A stretch of DNA of 64,000 nucleotides from Chryseosolibacter histidinae (lineage in GTDB: Bacteria; Bacteroidota; Bacteroidia; Cytophagales; Cyclobacteriaceae), in contig NZ_JAHESF010000001.1 in the NCBI RefSeq assembly GCF_018598225.1, positions 372,001 through 436,000 of the forward strand. Direction: 5' to 3'. Positions 25,679 through 35,120 of this stretch are shown here, piece by piece. Each line of letters opens with the position of its first letter. The stretch's first letter is position 1. A program made the translations under genes and the position numbers. The notes below the pieces were generated by a model. It ran no database searches, was not told the DNA's origin, and saw nothing but the letters and a program-made list of their open reading frames with translations.

Positions 25679-27409
25679 CTACCAGTCGGGGTTCTGTTGC
25701 AGGTTGGGGTTGAGCACGACCTCGTTGAACGGGATCGGATAGAGGTATTTTTTGTCTTCGAAGCTTCGTTCAAGATTATCCATCAGGATCAGGTTTCCAC
25801 TGGTGCCGGCAGATAATTTAAACTGCTTGTCGTCGATGAGGAAGTAGTATACACCCGGCACTTTGGTGGCAGGAACCTTCTTGACAAAGGCAACGTCTTT
25901 GGTGCCGTCTTCATTCAGATCGTAAGTGGCATCCAGCGCGGGAACGTACATGCCCACGTATTGCATCTCCAGCAGCTTCCCGGCCTTCCAACGCATCAGG
26001 TCGCCATAGCGAAATCCTTCCAGGGCCAGCTCGATGCCGCGCTCTCTTCTGATCTCCAGCAGCACCGCATCAGAGAGATCCGGAAAGTAATTCGCGATCA
26101 GGTAAGCATCGGCAGCGGCAGGCATTGCCGTATTCGTGATGCCCGCTCTTGCACGCAACACTTTGATGGTCTTGTCCCAGTCTTCAGGTGCAAAGGTTTT
26201 CAATTCCGCCTTTGCTTCCGCGAAGTTCAGCAGCACCTCGGCATAGCGGATGATAGGCAGTGAGTTGTAATTCTCCGCCCGGCCATCGGTGTCTTTTGAA
26301 TCGACCGCGAGCTTGATGGGCTGATAACCGGTATAGGTGTAAGTAAAATCAGGAGGGGCGGCCACACCATTGCGGCTGTAGTTGCCCAGCCGGATCGTTT
26401 GTGCCAGGCGCAGATCGCGGTTTTTTACTTCGTCCGTAAAGGGAACGTTCATGTATCCCGCGGCATCGGTGTAGCGACTCCCGTCTTTGTTCAGGTATGT
26501 ATTGATGAACGTCTTTGTAAAGCTGTAACGTCCGCCATAGGTGGCGCTGGTCCAATACCAGTTTGCATCGTTGAAGACCCGCAGTGTTAAACTGTTCACG
26601 GCGGCAAGCATCACTTCCTGCGCGTTCGGTGTTTCGTTGATGAACAGCTTGCGATAGCTCAGGTCACTGGGCAGGTCTGTGCTGATCTTGTACTGGTTGC
26701 CATTCATCACCTCTGCCGCTGCCGTCGCGGCTTCCGTCAGCCAGAAGTTAGCCGTTTCGGTGAGCTCGAGCTCGGGATGATATTTCCGCATCGTTCCTTC
26801 ATAAAGACACACCCGCGACTTGAAAGCCAGTGCGACCCAGCGTGTGATCTGCGAAGACGAATTGTCTTTTGCCGAACGGATGTGCGCGCAGGCGAAGTCC
26901 AGGTCTTCCAGCACTTTGTCCATGACCAACGTACGGGGATCACGCGCCTTATAGAGGTCGGGATCGTTTACGTCCATGGTCTTGTCATACCACGGTACAT
27001 CACCGAACTGCTTTACCTTGCTGAAATAGAACCACGCCCGGAAGAACCGCGCAAGACCGGCATAGTGGTCTTTTGCCTCCTGTGTGATCCTGGCATTGTT
27101 GTAATGCTCCAAAAAATAATTGATGTTTCTCAGGTCGCCCCAGCTCCATCCAGTAGCCTCGGCTGACGTGAAGGAGGGAGAAACATAAGTAGAAAGGCTT
27201 CTGCCCACCAGGTAGTCGCTCAGGGCATCGCCGCGCACGATGTCATTTCCCGTAGGCAGAATAAGGTAAAAGGAATTGGAATACAGCTGCAGATCCTTTT
27301 CCGTATTGAAAGCTGTTGCAGGCGACAATTTATCGACAGGCTGCTGATCAAGGTCATCGGTGCAAGCCAGCAATCCTCCGAACAATATTATAAGCAATAT
27401 CTTTTTCAT
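25679..27409 (-). CDS. susD: SusD/RagB-family nutrient-binding lipoprotein
   Basis: A lipoprotein signal (MKKILLIILFGGLLAC, Cys16) is followed by DLDQQPVDKLSP, the usual SusD start. The C-terminal RagB/SusD domain includes YAEVLLNFAEAKAEL, LRARAGIT, IRRERGIELALEG and the terminal LNPNLQQNPDW. It sits on the outer face of the outer membrane as lid of the adjacent SusC. It follows susC by nine bases. Sequence does not reveal the ligand. Confidence 0.95.
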   Translation of the reverse strand: MKKILLIILFGGLLACTDDLDQQPVDKLSPATAFNTEKDLQLYSNSFYLILPTGNDIVRGDALSDYLVGRSLSTYVSPSFTSAEATGWSWGDLRNINYFLEHYNNARITQEAKDHYAGLARFFRAWFYFSKVKQFGDVPWYDKTMDVNDPDLYKARDPRTLVMDKVLEDLDFACAHIRSAKDNSSSQITRWVALAFKSRVCLYEGTMRKYHPELELTETANFWLTEAATAAAEVMNGNQYKISTDLPSDLSYRKLFINETPNAQEVMLAAVNSLTLRVFNDANWYWTSATYGGRYSFTKTFINTYLNKDGSRYTDAAGYMNVPFTDEVKNRDLRLAQTIRLGNYSRNGVAAPPDFTYTYTGYQPIKLAVDSKDTDGRAENYNSLPIIRYAEVLLNFAEAKAELKTFAPEDWDKTIKVLRARAGITNTAMPAAADAYLIANYFPDLSDAVLLEIRRERGIELALEGFRYGDLMRWKAGKLLEMQYVGMYVPALDATYDLNEDGTKDVAFVKKVPATKVPGVYYFLIDDKQFKLSAGTSGNLILMDNLERSFEDKKYLYPIPFNEVVLNPNLQQNPDW

Positions 27410-27418
27410 GGCTGTTAA

Positions 27419-30400
27419 TTAGAATGTGACATTGATTCCCAGTGTGTATGTTTTCAGCATCGGGTACGACATGCCGTTTCCGGCGCCGGCGTTCATCTCC
27501 GGATCCGAGCCTTCTATCACTTCCGGATCCAGGTTCCTGGTGACCTTGAACATAGGAGAGTAGGTCCAGAGATTCTGGCCACTGAGGAAAACCTTCGCGT
27601 TGGAGACACCGATCCTCGAGATCAGCGATGCCGGCAGCGAGTATCCGATGGTCAGACTCTTCAGGCGTACGTAAGCAACGTTCTGCAGGTATTTGGATTG
27701 CGGCTCGGTAAGCTCAGCACGTGCGTTCAGTGCTGTGTATCCTCTTAACCTCGGGAAATAAGCATTGGGATTTTCTTCAGACCACATGTTGTTCACCACA
27801 TCTTCAGGATGCCAGCTGTACGGCCTGTTGTAAGGTCCCCAGAAAAGTGCGTCATCCGCTCCCGGCCAGAAGTCTCTCTTGCCTACACCCTGGAAAAATG
27901 CCGAGATGAAGAAGCTGTTCCAGTCGGCATTGGCGTTGAAGCTGAACAGGTAACGCGGCGTGGTGTTGCCGATCACCTGACGGTCGCCGGGATCATCCAG
28001 CGTGCCCTTGCCCATGTTGATGAAGCCATCGCCATTCAGGTCTTTGAATTTGATGTCGCCGGGCATCGGTGTGTTGGCGGCAGATACGCGAATATAGCTT
28101 TGGTCGATTCCGCGGCTGGCGATATCCGCGTCGTCGATATAGTAGCCTTCGTTCACCAATCCCCAGACATCGCCGAGGCGCATGCCTTTGTAGTAGGTGT
28201 TATCGATGATGCCGAGCGGGTTGTTGAATTTGGTGATGTACGAGACATTGTCTGAGATGATAAAGCGCAGGTCGTAACCGAACGGTTTGGTTCCCTGGAT
28301 CTGGTCGCGCCATGCCAGCGAGAGCTCCCAACCTTTGGTCTTCATATCGGCGTAATTTCCCTTGGGCACGGAGGCCCCGAATACGGAGGGCAACGGCAAG
28401 CCTACGGTGAACATATCGGTGGTGTATCGCGTGTAAACGTCGAACGACGCGGTCAGGTGGTTGTCAAAAAAGCCAATGTCCGCACCGATGTTCCGTGTAG
28501 TCGCTTTTTCCCAGGTGAGGCCCGCGGGAACCACACCCGGTTTCTGCGTATAGTCGGCACGTATACCGTTGATCACCATCGGCAGCTGATTCACCGCCAT
28601 GGTTTCGGCATACTGGTAAGGGGAGATGTTTCCGTTGCCCAGGCTTCCGTATGACGCCCTGATCTTCAGCTCGGGCACCACATTCTTGGCGAATGACCAG
28701 AACGACTCGTCAGACACACGCCATCCCGCGGAAGCGGAAGGGAAGAAGCCGAACTGCTGATCCTGCGGAAACTTGGATGATCCATCGTATCTGCCGTTGA
28801 TCTCCAGCAGGTACTTTTCGGCATAGTTGTAGTTCAGGCGGAAGAATCCACCCAGCACGGTCCACTGGTTTCCACCGCCCCGCATGATGTAGTTCACACC
28901 GTTCATCAGCGAGAAGTCGGGTAATTGCGGGTTCAGTAAACCGTCGCGCTGAATGAAACGGCTCGACAGCTGTGAATTCTCATAGTTGTAACCCACCAGG
29001 GCCTTCGCATTGTGCTTGCCGAACTTTTCTTCGTACTCGGCAAAAATGTTGGTGGCGAGGTACTGGGTTTTGTCGTCCTGCTCGTTCATCTTGTTTTCGC
29101 CACGCTCAAGCATCACGCCGGGCACCTTGCTGTAGGGAACAGGCGTGTACAAACGGGTCTCGGTATCCGTCAGCTTCCTGAATGTATAGTCGCCGGAGAT
29201 CCGGAGCTTCTTGTCGAAGAACGTGGCGTTGAAGCGTGATGTGTTCCTGATCTGAAGCCTGATCAGGTCTGAATGGTTGTTGCCGGAAATGAAACTTCCG
29301 AAAACGATCGCCGCATTCTCCGTCAGGGTGCCATCGGGATTCCTGAGCATGGCAATGGGAAATGCTTCGTCCGAGATCCTTCTCCACACCGGAGTGTTGG
29401 AAGGGTGGTTCAGCATCGGGAAAAAGTAAGACATCTGTGAGAACGTAAGATCGTTTTCGATCTTCAGCCATGATGTGGCCTGCACGGAGCCATTAGCCCT
29501 GAGGTTATACATCTTATAGTTGTCAGGGTTGTAACGGAAGATGCCTTTCTGAGACATATACCGGCCCGAGATCAGGTAATTGACCTTGTTGCTGCTGCCT
29601 GAAATGCTCAGTGCGTGCTCCATGGTAGGGTTGCGGTCGGCATACAGTTCCTTCAGCCAGTCTGTGTTTCCATAATAAACATATTCACCGGTAGCGGGAT
29701 TGATATCCGTGAGGGGGAGCGAAGGGTCTTGCTGCCTTCTTTGAAGCTCGTCCAGGTACTCGAGTGAAAAAGGGAACACACTGTTGGCCTTCTGAGGATG
29801 GGCCTTGTAGTCGTTCCAGGAATAGTAAGCGTCATCGAACATCTTAGCCCAGGCGTATCCGTCGGTGACGAGCTTGGGCTTGACGGTTCTGTCGTTCATG
29901 GAATAGCTGGCCGAATAGTTGATCTGTGTCCGGTCCTGCTGCGGCCTCTTGGTGGTGATGAGCACTACACCAAAGCTGCCCCGGGCGCCATAGATCGCGG
30001 CTGACGCGGCGTCTTTTAATACCGAGACACTCTCCACATCATTCGGGTTCACCAGGTTGGGATCACCCGGAACACCGTCGATCAGCACCAATGCGCTTCC
30101 TCCCGCGCCGATCGAGGTTGCACCCCGCACGTTGTATTCAGCGCTGCGGGTAGGCTTACCGTCGGTCATGCGGATGTTCAGGTTCGGGATCACACCTTGC
30201 AATCCGCGCGTGAGGTTTGTCAGGGGACGATTTTCCAGAACCTCTGAGCCTACCTGGTCAACGGCACCCGTAAGGTTGATCTTCTTCTGTGTACCGTAGC
30301 CAACCACTACCACTTCTTCGAGCGTGGTAATATCCGGCTGAAGCACCACACTCATTTCTCCGGCATCAGGAACAGCAGCCTCTTTCGTGGCCATACCTAT

Positions 30401-30658
30401 AAAGGAGAAGATGAGTGTAGATCCGTGAGGGACCGTTAACGCGAACCGGCCATCGGCATCGGTAGTGGTGCCTTGGCTGGCATTTCCTTGCTTAAGGAGT
30501 ACGCTGACCCCGGGAAGGGACTGACCGGTGTCATCCAGGACAACGCCTGTAACTGTTCTTTCGCCGGCCTGCTGGGAAAAAGCCAGCTGACAGGATAGGA
30601 GCATTGTTAAAATGAGGTAGGAGAGCTTACCTCCGAAAACGACGTAGAGTTTTTGCAT
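27419..30658 (-). CDS. susC: SusC/RagA-family TonB-dependent transporter (no STN domain)
   Basis: A signal peptide is followed by a carboxypeptidase-regulatory-like domain (VTGVVLDDTGQSLPGVSVLL, about residues 34-110), a TonB-box-like VVVGYGTQKK, the plug (GLQGVIPNLNI, VLKDAASAAIYGARGSFGVVLITTK) and a 22-strand barrel ending LGINVTF. It lacks the N-terminal STN signalling domain that SusC at 39362 has, consistent with control by the divergent DeoR protein rather than an anti-sigma factor. It is the first gene of the eight-gene operon down to 18367. Confidence 0.96.
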   Translation of the reverse strand: MQKLYVVFGGKLSYLILTMLLSCQLAFSQQAGERTVTGVVLDDTGQSLPGVSVLLKQGNASQGTTTDADGRFALTVPHGSTLIFSFIGMATKEAAVPDAGEMSVVLQPDITTLEEVVVVGYGTQKKINLTGAVDQVGSEVLENRPLTNLTRGLQGVIPNLNIRMTDGKPTRSAEYNVRGATSIGAGGSALVLIDGVPGDPNLVNPNDVESVSVLKDAASAAIYGARGSFGVVLITTKRPQQDRTQINYSASYSMNDRTVKPKLVTDGYAWAKMFDDAYYSWNDYKAHPQKANSVFPFSLEYLDELQRRQQDPSLPLTDINPATGEYVYYGNTDWLKELYADRNPTMEHALSISGSSNKVNYLISGRYMSQKGIFRYNPDNYKMYNLRANGSVQATSWLKIENDLTFSQMSYFFPMLNHPSNTPVWRRISDEAFPIAMLRNPDGTLTENAAIVFGSFISGNNHSDLIRLQIRNTSRFNATFFDKKLRISGDYTFRKLTDTETRLYTPVPYSKVPGVMLERGENKMNEQDDKTQYLATNIFAEYEEKFGKHNAKALVGYNYENSQLSSRFIQRDGLLNPQLPDFSLMNGVNYIMRGGGNQWTVLGGFFRLNYNYAEKYLLEINGRYDGSSKFPQDQQFGFFPSASAGWRVSDESFWSFAKNVVPELKIRASYGSLGNGNISPYQYAETMAVNQLPMVINGIRADYTQKPGVVPAGLTWEKATTRNIGADIGFFDNHLTASFDVYTRYTTDMFTVGLPLPSVFGASVPKGNYADMKTKGWELSLAWRDQIQGTKPFGYDLRFIISDNVSYITKFNNPLGIIDNTYYKGMRLGDVWGLVNEGYYIDDADIASRGIDQSYIRVSAANTPMPGDIKFKDLNGDGFINMGKGTLDDPGDRQVIGNTTPRYLFSFNANADWNSFFISAFFQGVGKRDFWPGADDALFWGPYNRPYSWHPEDVVNNMWSEENPNAYFPRLRGYTALNARAELTEPQSKYLQNVAYVRLKSLTIGYSLPASLISRIGVSNAKVFLSGQNLWTYSPMFKVTRNLDPEVIEGSDPEMNAGAGNGMSYPMLKTYTLGINVTF

Positions 30659-30731
30659 AGTGTTTCTTTTAGTTCAAACCATTGGACTAAACGGGCTAGG
30701 GTGTTTAATTTCCTTTCTATTAGTAAAGAAT

Positions 30732-30870
30732 ATTAAACATTTTGAAAGTATATTTAAATGTAATTAAACATTTTGAAACTCAAAACTAAATCGTTTGAAA
30801 TTGATTGGATACGTGATAAAACCACAGAAAACGCATTTTTCTTTAAAATAAGGTTACAAATACTTTCAAA
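30732..30870. promoter_or_regulatory. Direct repeats in the susC/DeoR divergent region (putative DeoR operators)
   Basis: ATTAAACATTTTGAAA occurs twice, at 30732-30747 and 30763-30778, exactly 31 bases apart (three helical turns). A related TCGTTTGAAATT follows at 30791, and the tail TTTGAAAGTAT is mirrored by ATACTTTCAAA at 30860-30870, next to the DeoR gene. DeoR-type repressors bind repeated sites like these. The region is very A+T-rich and must hold both divergent promoters. TAGTTTTG on the minus strand (30788-30781) is a possible -7 box for susC. Confidence 0.55.
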
Positions 30871-30903
30871 TTATTTAATTTAGGCCACCTTAATATTGTC
30901 AAA

Positions 30904-31665
30904 ATGAATATTACTGAAAGGCACGAGCTGATCTTAAAGAAATTAAAAGAAGACGGGCACGTCAGCATTCCGGAGCTAAGCGACCTTATTAAGGTATCAG
31001 GCGTTACGATAAGAAAAGACCTGAAGCTGCTGGAGGACAAAAATTTGCTCTTCCGGACACGCGGCGGTGGCTCTATTAATAATCCTTATGCGAATGAGCG
31101 GTCCATCAATGAAAAGGAGCTGATCAACGCCGGTGAAAAGCAAAGGATCGCAAAAGCCGCCCTGTCGATCATCGATCATAACGACTCTATTATGATAGGC
31201 TCCGGCACAACCGTATTTGAGCTGGCGCGATGTCTTTATCCGACCAGCCACCTTACCGTGATCACACCTGCCACCAAAGTAACGCTGGAGCTTTGTAACA
31301 GGCCCAACGTGGAAGTGCTGCAGCTCGGCGGGATCGTGCGCCAGAATTCCTCATCAGTAGCAGGTTCTTATGCAGAGCGTATCCTCGAGGAAATCTCCTG
31401 CGGCATTTTGTTCCTGGGGGTAGACGGCATCGACCTCGATTTCGGATTTTCCATCACCAACCTCGCCGAAGCCAGCCTCAACCAGAAAATGATCAACTCT
31501 GCCCGGGCAGTAGCGGTACTGGCCGATAGCACCAAGCTGGGCAGGAGAGGCCTCGGTAAAGTATGCGACTTCGACCAGGTTCAGTACCTCGTCACCGACG
31601 ACAAAGTTCCTGCTGCCACGGTGGAGATACTCGAAGAAAAAGGGCTGAAGGTGATCATTGCTTAA
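30904..31665 (+). CDS. DeoR-family transcriptional regulator
   Basis: The N-terminal helix-turn-helix ERHELILKKLKEDGHVSI...GVTIRKDLKLLEDKNLL is typical, followed by RTRGGG and the DeoR sensor domain with MIGSGTTVFELAR (phosphate-binding loop of the phosphosugar-isomerase fold), LFLGVDGID and VLADSTKLG. DeoR proteins sense a phosphorylated sugar, and the kinases of the divergent operon would make one. It is transcribed away from susC across a 245-base region with repeated sites, so it most likely represses that operon and itself. Confidence 0.93.
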   Translation: MNITERHELILKKLKEDGHVSIPELSDLIKVSGVTIRKDLKLLEDKNLLFRTRGGGSINNPYANERSINEKELINAGEKQRIAKAALSIIDHNDSIMIGSGTTVFELARCLYPTSHLTVITPATKVTLELCNRPNVEVLQLGGIVRQNSSSVAGSYAERILEEISCGILFLGVDGIDLDFGFSITNLAEASLNQKMINSARAVAVLADSTKLGRRGLGKVCDFDQVQYLVTDDKVPAATVEILEEKGLKVIIA

Positions 31666-31820
31666 GCGTTCCTGTAAACATTTGCATTGTATCAGATTCA
31701 AACCGAAGTGTGTATCAATAACGTTACATCTCAAAATCCATAAGTGCTTCGATTTTAAGCTATATTGCTGATTGTCAGTATAATGTACAAAATGGTACAA
31801 CGTTTGAATGATGCCGGGCT

Positions 31821-34241
31821 ATGATTCGCAATTATCTTCTCCTTGCTTTCCGCAATTTTGCCCGGAACAAGAATTATACACTGCTCAACATCTTGGGCCT
31901 GTCAGTAGGGATCACATCGTGTATCATCCTCTTTTTACTGATCCTGCACGAATCGAGCTTCGATAAATTCCATCACCAGTATGACAGGATCTATCGTGTG
32001 GTTCGCGAAGACAAGAGCGCCTCGGGCATTGTGCACGAAGCAGTGACGCCGTATCCGTTTGGTGCTGCGTTCCGCCAGGACTTCACGGATATTCCGCTGG
32101 CCACTCAATTTCATTACCAGGACGAAGGTTATATCGCCATTCGCGACGAGAAGCACCGGGTAGAAGAAACCCTCTTCGCCGACTCACTCTTTTTCGACGT
32201 TTTTGATTTCGAGGTTCTATCCGGAAATCCCAGGAAAGATCTCGCAGAACCCAACAAGGCTTTTCTCACAACATCGCTGGCTACAAAATTGAACATTGGC
32301 GTCGGTGACAAATTCAAGCTCAACAACAAGATCGACCTGGAAGTAGTAGGTCTGCTGCAAGATCCGCCACCCAATTCACACATCCATTTCACCATGATGG
32401 TGTCGCTGCCATCGTTCACGAAAGAATTCTTCGGCTGGCCCGTTGACAGGTGGGGGCTTAACTCTGCCGGATTCAGCTACATTGTGTTGCCTGAAAAAAT
32501 ATCCGTCGACCAGGTAAATTCCCGCTTTAAGGATTTTGTAAAGAAGTACTACGACCCGGAGGAAGCGGAACGTAATACCTATCTTCTTCAACCACTTTCT
32601 GAGACACACTTCGATACGCGCTACAGGGTAACCCCGGGATCAGCGGCGAATGTAGAGATCACCGACCTTATCGTATTGGGTGTGCTGGCTTCGTTCATTC
32701 TGATCATTGCGTGCATCAACTTTATCAACCTGGCTACCGCCCTCGCGGTAAAAAAATCAAAGGAGATCGGGATCAGAAAAACGTTGGGCGCCAAACGCGG
32801 TCAGCTCACCATGTATTTTCTGAGCGAGACATTTTTGCTCATCATCGCTACGGTGATCATTTCCCTTTGTCTCGTGGAGTGGATCCTTCCGTGGCTGCGT
32901 GGATTCCTGGAGAAGGACATTCAGTTCAACCTTTTTTCGAACCCGTCGCTATTGCTGTTCCTGGTTGCGCTGATTATCGTTGCCACGCTTCTGTCAGGCT
33001 TCTATCCCGCGGTAATTTTGTCGGGTTTTGACCCGGTAGCCGTGTTGAAGAACAAGATCACCGTGAAGGGAAGCTCCGGGGCGTTTGTAAGACGAATGCT
33101 GGTGATCTTTCAGTTTGTCATTGCCCAAATGATGATCGTTGGAATGCTCATCGTAACGGATCAAATGAATTTTTTCCATTCGGCGCCGCTCGGATTCGCT
33201 ACGGAAGCCATCGTCAACGTTCCACTGCCCGACAACGACCCGGAGTTACTCAACAATTTCCGCACACGGCTTGAATCGAACCCGGCGATCAAGCATGTTT
33301 CCTTTGCCGTGGGAGCACCAACTTCCGACGCCAACATCGGTACAGGATTCTTCCTGATGGAGAAAGGACCAGACGAGAACTATGGCGTATCTGTCAAGAC
33401 CGTCGATGTTCATTACAAAGATACTTATGGGATCAAGCTACTCGCGGGCCGGTGGTTCAACGAAAGTGAAGAAAAAGCGGCGATGGACACAACTTTAAAA
33501 AATGATGTTCGCTACTCCGTTGTCATTAATGAAGCAGCAGCGAAAACGCTTGGTTTCTTTTCGGCAGAAGAAGCCCTTGATAAACGCGTTCATATTGGAC
33601 TGAATGATATTGCAGCACCGATCGTTGGCGTTGCTGAAGATTTTCACATCACTTCTCTCCGCAGCAAGATCGACCCGGTTGTCATGATCATATATCCCGG
33701 ATTGTACTACGACGCTGGTATCGCTATCGAGTCCACAAAGATGCCTGAGACCATCGACCACATTAAGAAGACATGGACAGAGCTCTTTCCGGGAGACTAT
33801 TTTGACTATGAGTTCCTGGATAAGCACCTGGAGAATCTCTATCGGGCAGAAAAACGGCAGCTGATATTGTTCAGGGTTTTCTCCGGCATCTCCATCTTCA
33901 TCGGATGCCTCGGGTTGCTCGGCCTGGTTTCATTTATGGCGAATCAAAAGCTCAAAGAGATCGGCGTGCGAAAAGTTTTTGGCGCATCCGTGCCCAGCAT
34001 CCTGATGATCTTTTCTGTGGAGTTTGTGCGCCTGGTGTTCATTGCATTCGCGATCGCTGCGCCTTTATCTTATTTTCTGATGGATAAATGGCTGCAGAAT
34101 TTTGAATACCACATCGCCATCCACTGGAGTGTCTTTCTCGCCGGCCTGATCGTTACCACCTTGATTGCACTAATAACGGTGGGATATCGCTCCATCAGGG
34201 CGGGCATGGCGAACCCGATAGAATCCCTGAGAGCGGAGTAG
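31821..34241 (+). CDS. FtsX/MacB-type ABC transporter permease
   Basis: The 806-aa protein has an N-terminal NYLLLAFRNFARNKNYTLLNILGLSVG transmembrane start, a periplasmic MacB core domain, a first FtsX block (residues about 285-420, with ALAVKKSKEIGIRKTLGAKR), a second periplasmic domain, and a second FtsX block ending MANPIESLRAE. This duplicated permease layout is common in Bacteroidota, where it acts with a separate MacB-like ATPase to move or sense compounds such as antimicrobial peptides. No ATPase gene is adjacent, so the partner must be elsewhere. Confidence 0.92.
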   Translation: MIRNYLLLAFRNFARNKNYTLLNILGLSVGITSCIILFLLILHESSFDKFHHQYDRIYRVVREDKSASGIVHEAVTPYPFGAAFRQDFTDIPLATQFHYQDEGYIAIRDEKHRVEETLFADSLFFDVFDFEVLSGNPRKDLAEPNKAFLTTSLATKLNIGVGDKFKLNNKIDLEVVGLLQDPPPNSHIHFTMMVSLPSFTKEFFGWPVDRWGLNSAGFSYIVLPEKISVDQVNSRFKDFVKKYYDPEEAERNTYLLQPLSETHFDTRYRVTPGSAANVEITDLIVLGVLASFILIIACINFINLATALAVKKSKEIGIRKTLGAKRGQLTMYFLSETFLLIIATVIISLCLVEWILPWLRGFLEKDIQFNLFSNPSLLLFLVALIIVATLLSGFYPAVILSGFDPVAVLKNKITVKGSSGAFVRRMLVIFQFVIAQMMIVGMLIVTDQMNFFHSAPLGFATEAIVNVPLPDNDPELLNNFRTRLESNPAIKHVSFAVGAPTSDANIGTGFFLMEKGPDENYGVSVKTVDVHYKDTYGIKLLAGRWFNESEEKAAMDTTLKNDVRYSVVINEAAAKTLGFFSAEEALDKRVHIGLNDIAAPIVGVAEDFHITSLRSKIDPVVMIIYPGLYYDAGIAIESTKMPETIDHIKKTWTELFPGDYFDYEFLDKHLENLYRAEKRQLILFRVFSGISIFIGCLGLLGLVSFMANQKLKEIGVRKVFGASVPSILMIFSVEFVRLVFIAFAIAAPLSYFLMDKWLQNFEYHIAIHWSVFLAGLIVTTLIALITVGYRSIRAGMANPIESLRAE

Positions 34242-34254
34242 TTGTAGGAAAGCA

Positions 34255-34803
34255 CTATTTCATTGATTTAATATCGTTAGCCACCATGGTAAGATCGTTA
34301 TTGAATTGATGTCCGCCAACCGCCATGTCGCGGAACGATGCCCAGGGAAGGTGCTGCTGATAGATGCTGAAGTGTGAGAACGGTACTTCCTGGTCATCAC
34401 GACAGTGATACAGGTACAACGGTATTTTCTGGTCGAGATGTTTTGCAAAGCCGGGCTGCAATTTGAAGGGCTCAACCCAGTCTTCATTTTTATTCCAGAA
34501 CGGTGTGCCTAAAAGAAAAATGCCGGCAATCTTCCTTTTGATCTTCATTTCTGTGAGGCACACCAGCAACATGGAAGCTCCCAGCGAATGGCCTACTAAA
34601 ATCACATTGTCTTCGGTCGCGGAAATTTCGTGGCTGATCTGTTTGCGTCTCCCCATGTCAGGTGTTCCATCGTTGGGCAGCAACGGGTAGTGAATGGAAT
34701 ACCCCGTGCCCAATTTTAGTTTAAGCGAGGCTACAAGTTTTGCGTCTGCATCATAGTCCTCTTCAGATCCGCCGCCGTGAAAGAATATCAAATGTTTTGT
34801 CAT
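34255..34803 (-). CDS. Small alpha/beta hydrolase (RBBP9/YdeN-like)
   Basis: The 182-aa protein begins HLIFFHGGGSEEDYDAD. The nucleophile is Ser in VGHSLGASML, and the acid and base fit Asp in CRDDQEVPF and His in VGGHQF. It is cytosolic, with no signal. Proteins of this size and layout are serine hydrolases of unclear physiological substrate. It converges with the ABC permease across 13 bases. Confidence 0.8.
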   Translation of the reverse strand: MTKHLIFFHGGGSEEDYDADAKLVASLKLKLGTGYSIHYPLLPNDGTPDMGRRKQISHEISATEDNVILVGHSLGASMLLVCLTEMKIKRKIAGIFLLGTPFWNKNEDWVEPFKLQPGFAKHLDQKIPLYLYHCRDDQEVPFSHFSIYQQHLPWASFRDMAVGGHQFNNDLTMVANDIKSMK

Positions 34804-34850
34804 AACGTTGTGATTACGATTTTAAAATTAGTTTCCTGGTAAGTAGTGAC

Positions 34851-35090
34851 TCATCCCATCTTTTTGACCGGTGTAATTTGCCTGGGATGCTTCAGCCTGT
34901 AGATACTCACGGCATGAATGACTACGGCAACAAAGCTTCCGGTTATAATGGGAGGGGAGCTGATCAGAAAACCATATACGATGTAAATGGAATTTGCCAC
35001 CAGCGATAAGCTTCTCAGGGTGAGAAGATCTTTCATGGCCATGGAGGTCAGGTTCAGGGTAAGCGCTAAAAAACCTAAGGCATTTGTCAT
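34851..35090 (-). CDS. Small integral membrane protein, YgjV/SemiSWEET-like
   Basis: The 79-aa protein has three hydrophobic segments: NALGFLALTLNLTSMAM, LRSLSLVANSIYIVYGFLI and IITGSFVAVVIHAVSIY. The pattern MKDLLTLRSLSLVANSIYIVYG is reminiscent of half-transporter-like small membrane proteins such as YgjV and SemiSWEET. No specific function can be assigned. It lies between the hydrolase and the GNAT gene on the same strand and may be co-transcribed. Confidence 0.6.
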   Translation of the reverse strand: MTNALGFLALTLNLTSMAMKDLLTLRSLSLVANSIYIVYGFLISSPPIITGSFVAVVIHAVSIYRLKHPRQITPVKKMG

Positions 35091-35120
35091 TGGATAATAT
35101 TTAAGGGTTCATCAATTTCA

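Noticed and set aside
25675-25773. N-terminal extension of the phosphodiesterase
   Set aside because: It overlaps the end of susD and hides an ideal signal peptide beginning at 25674.
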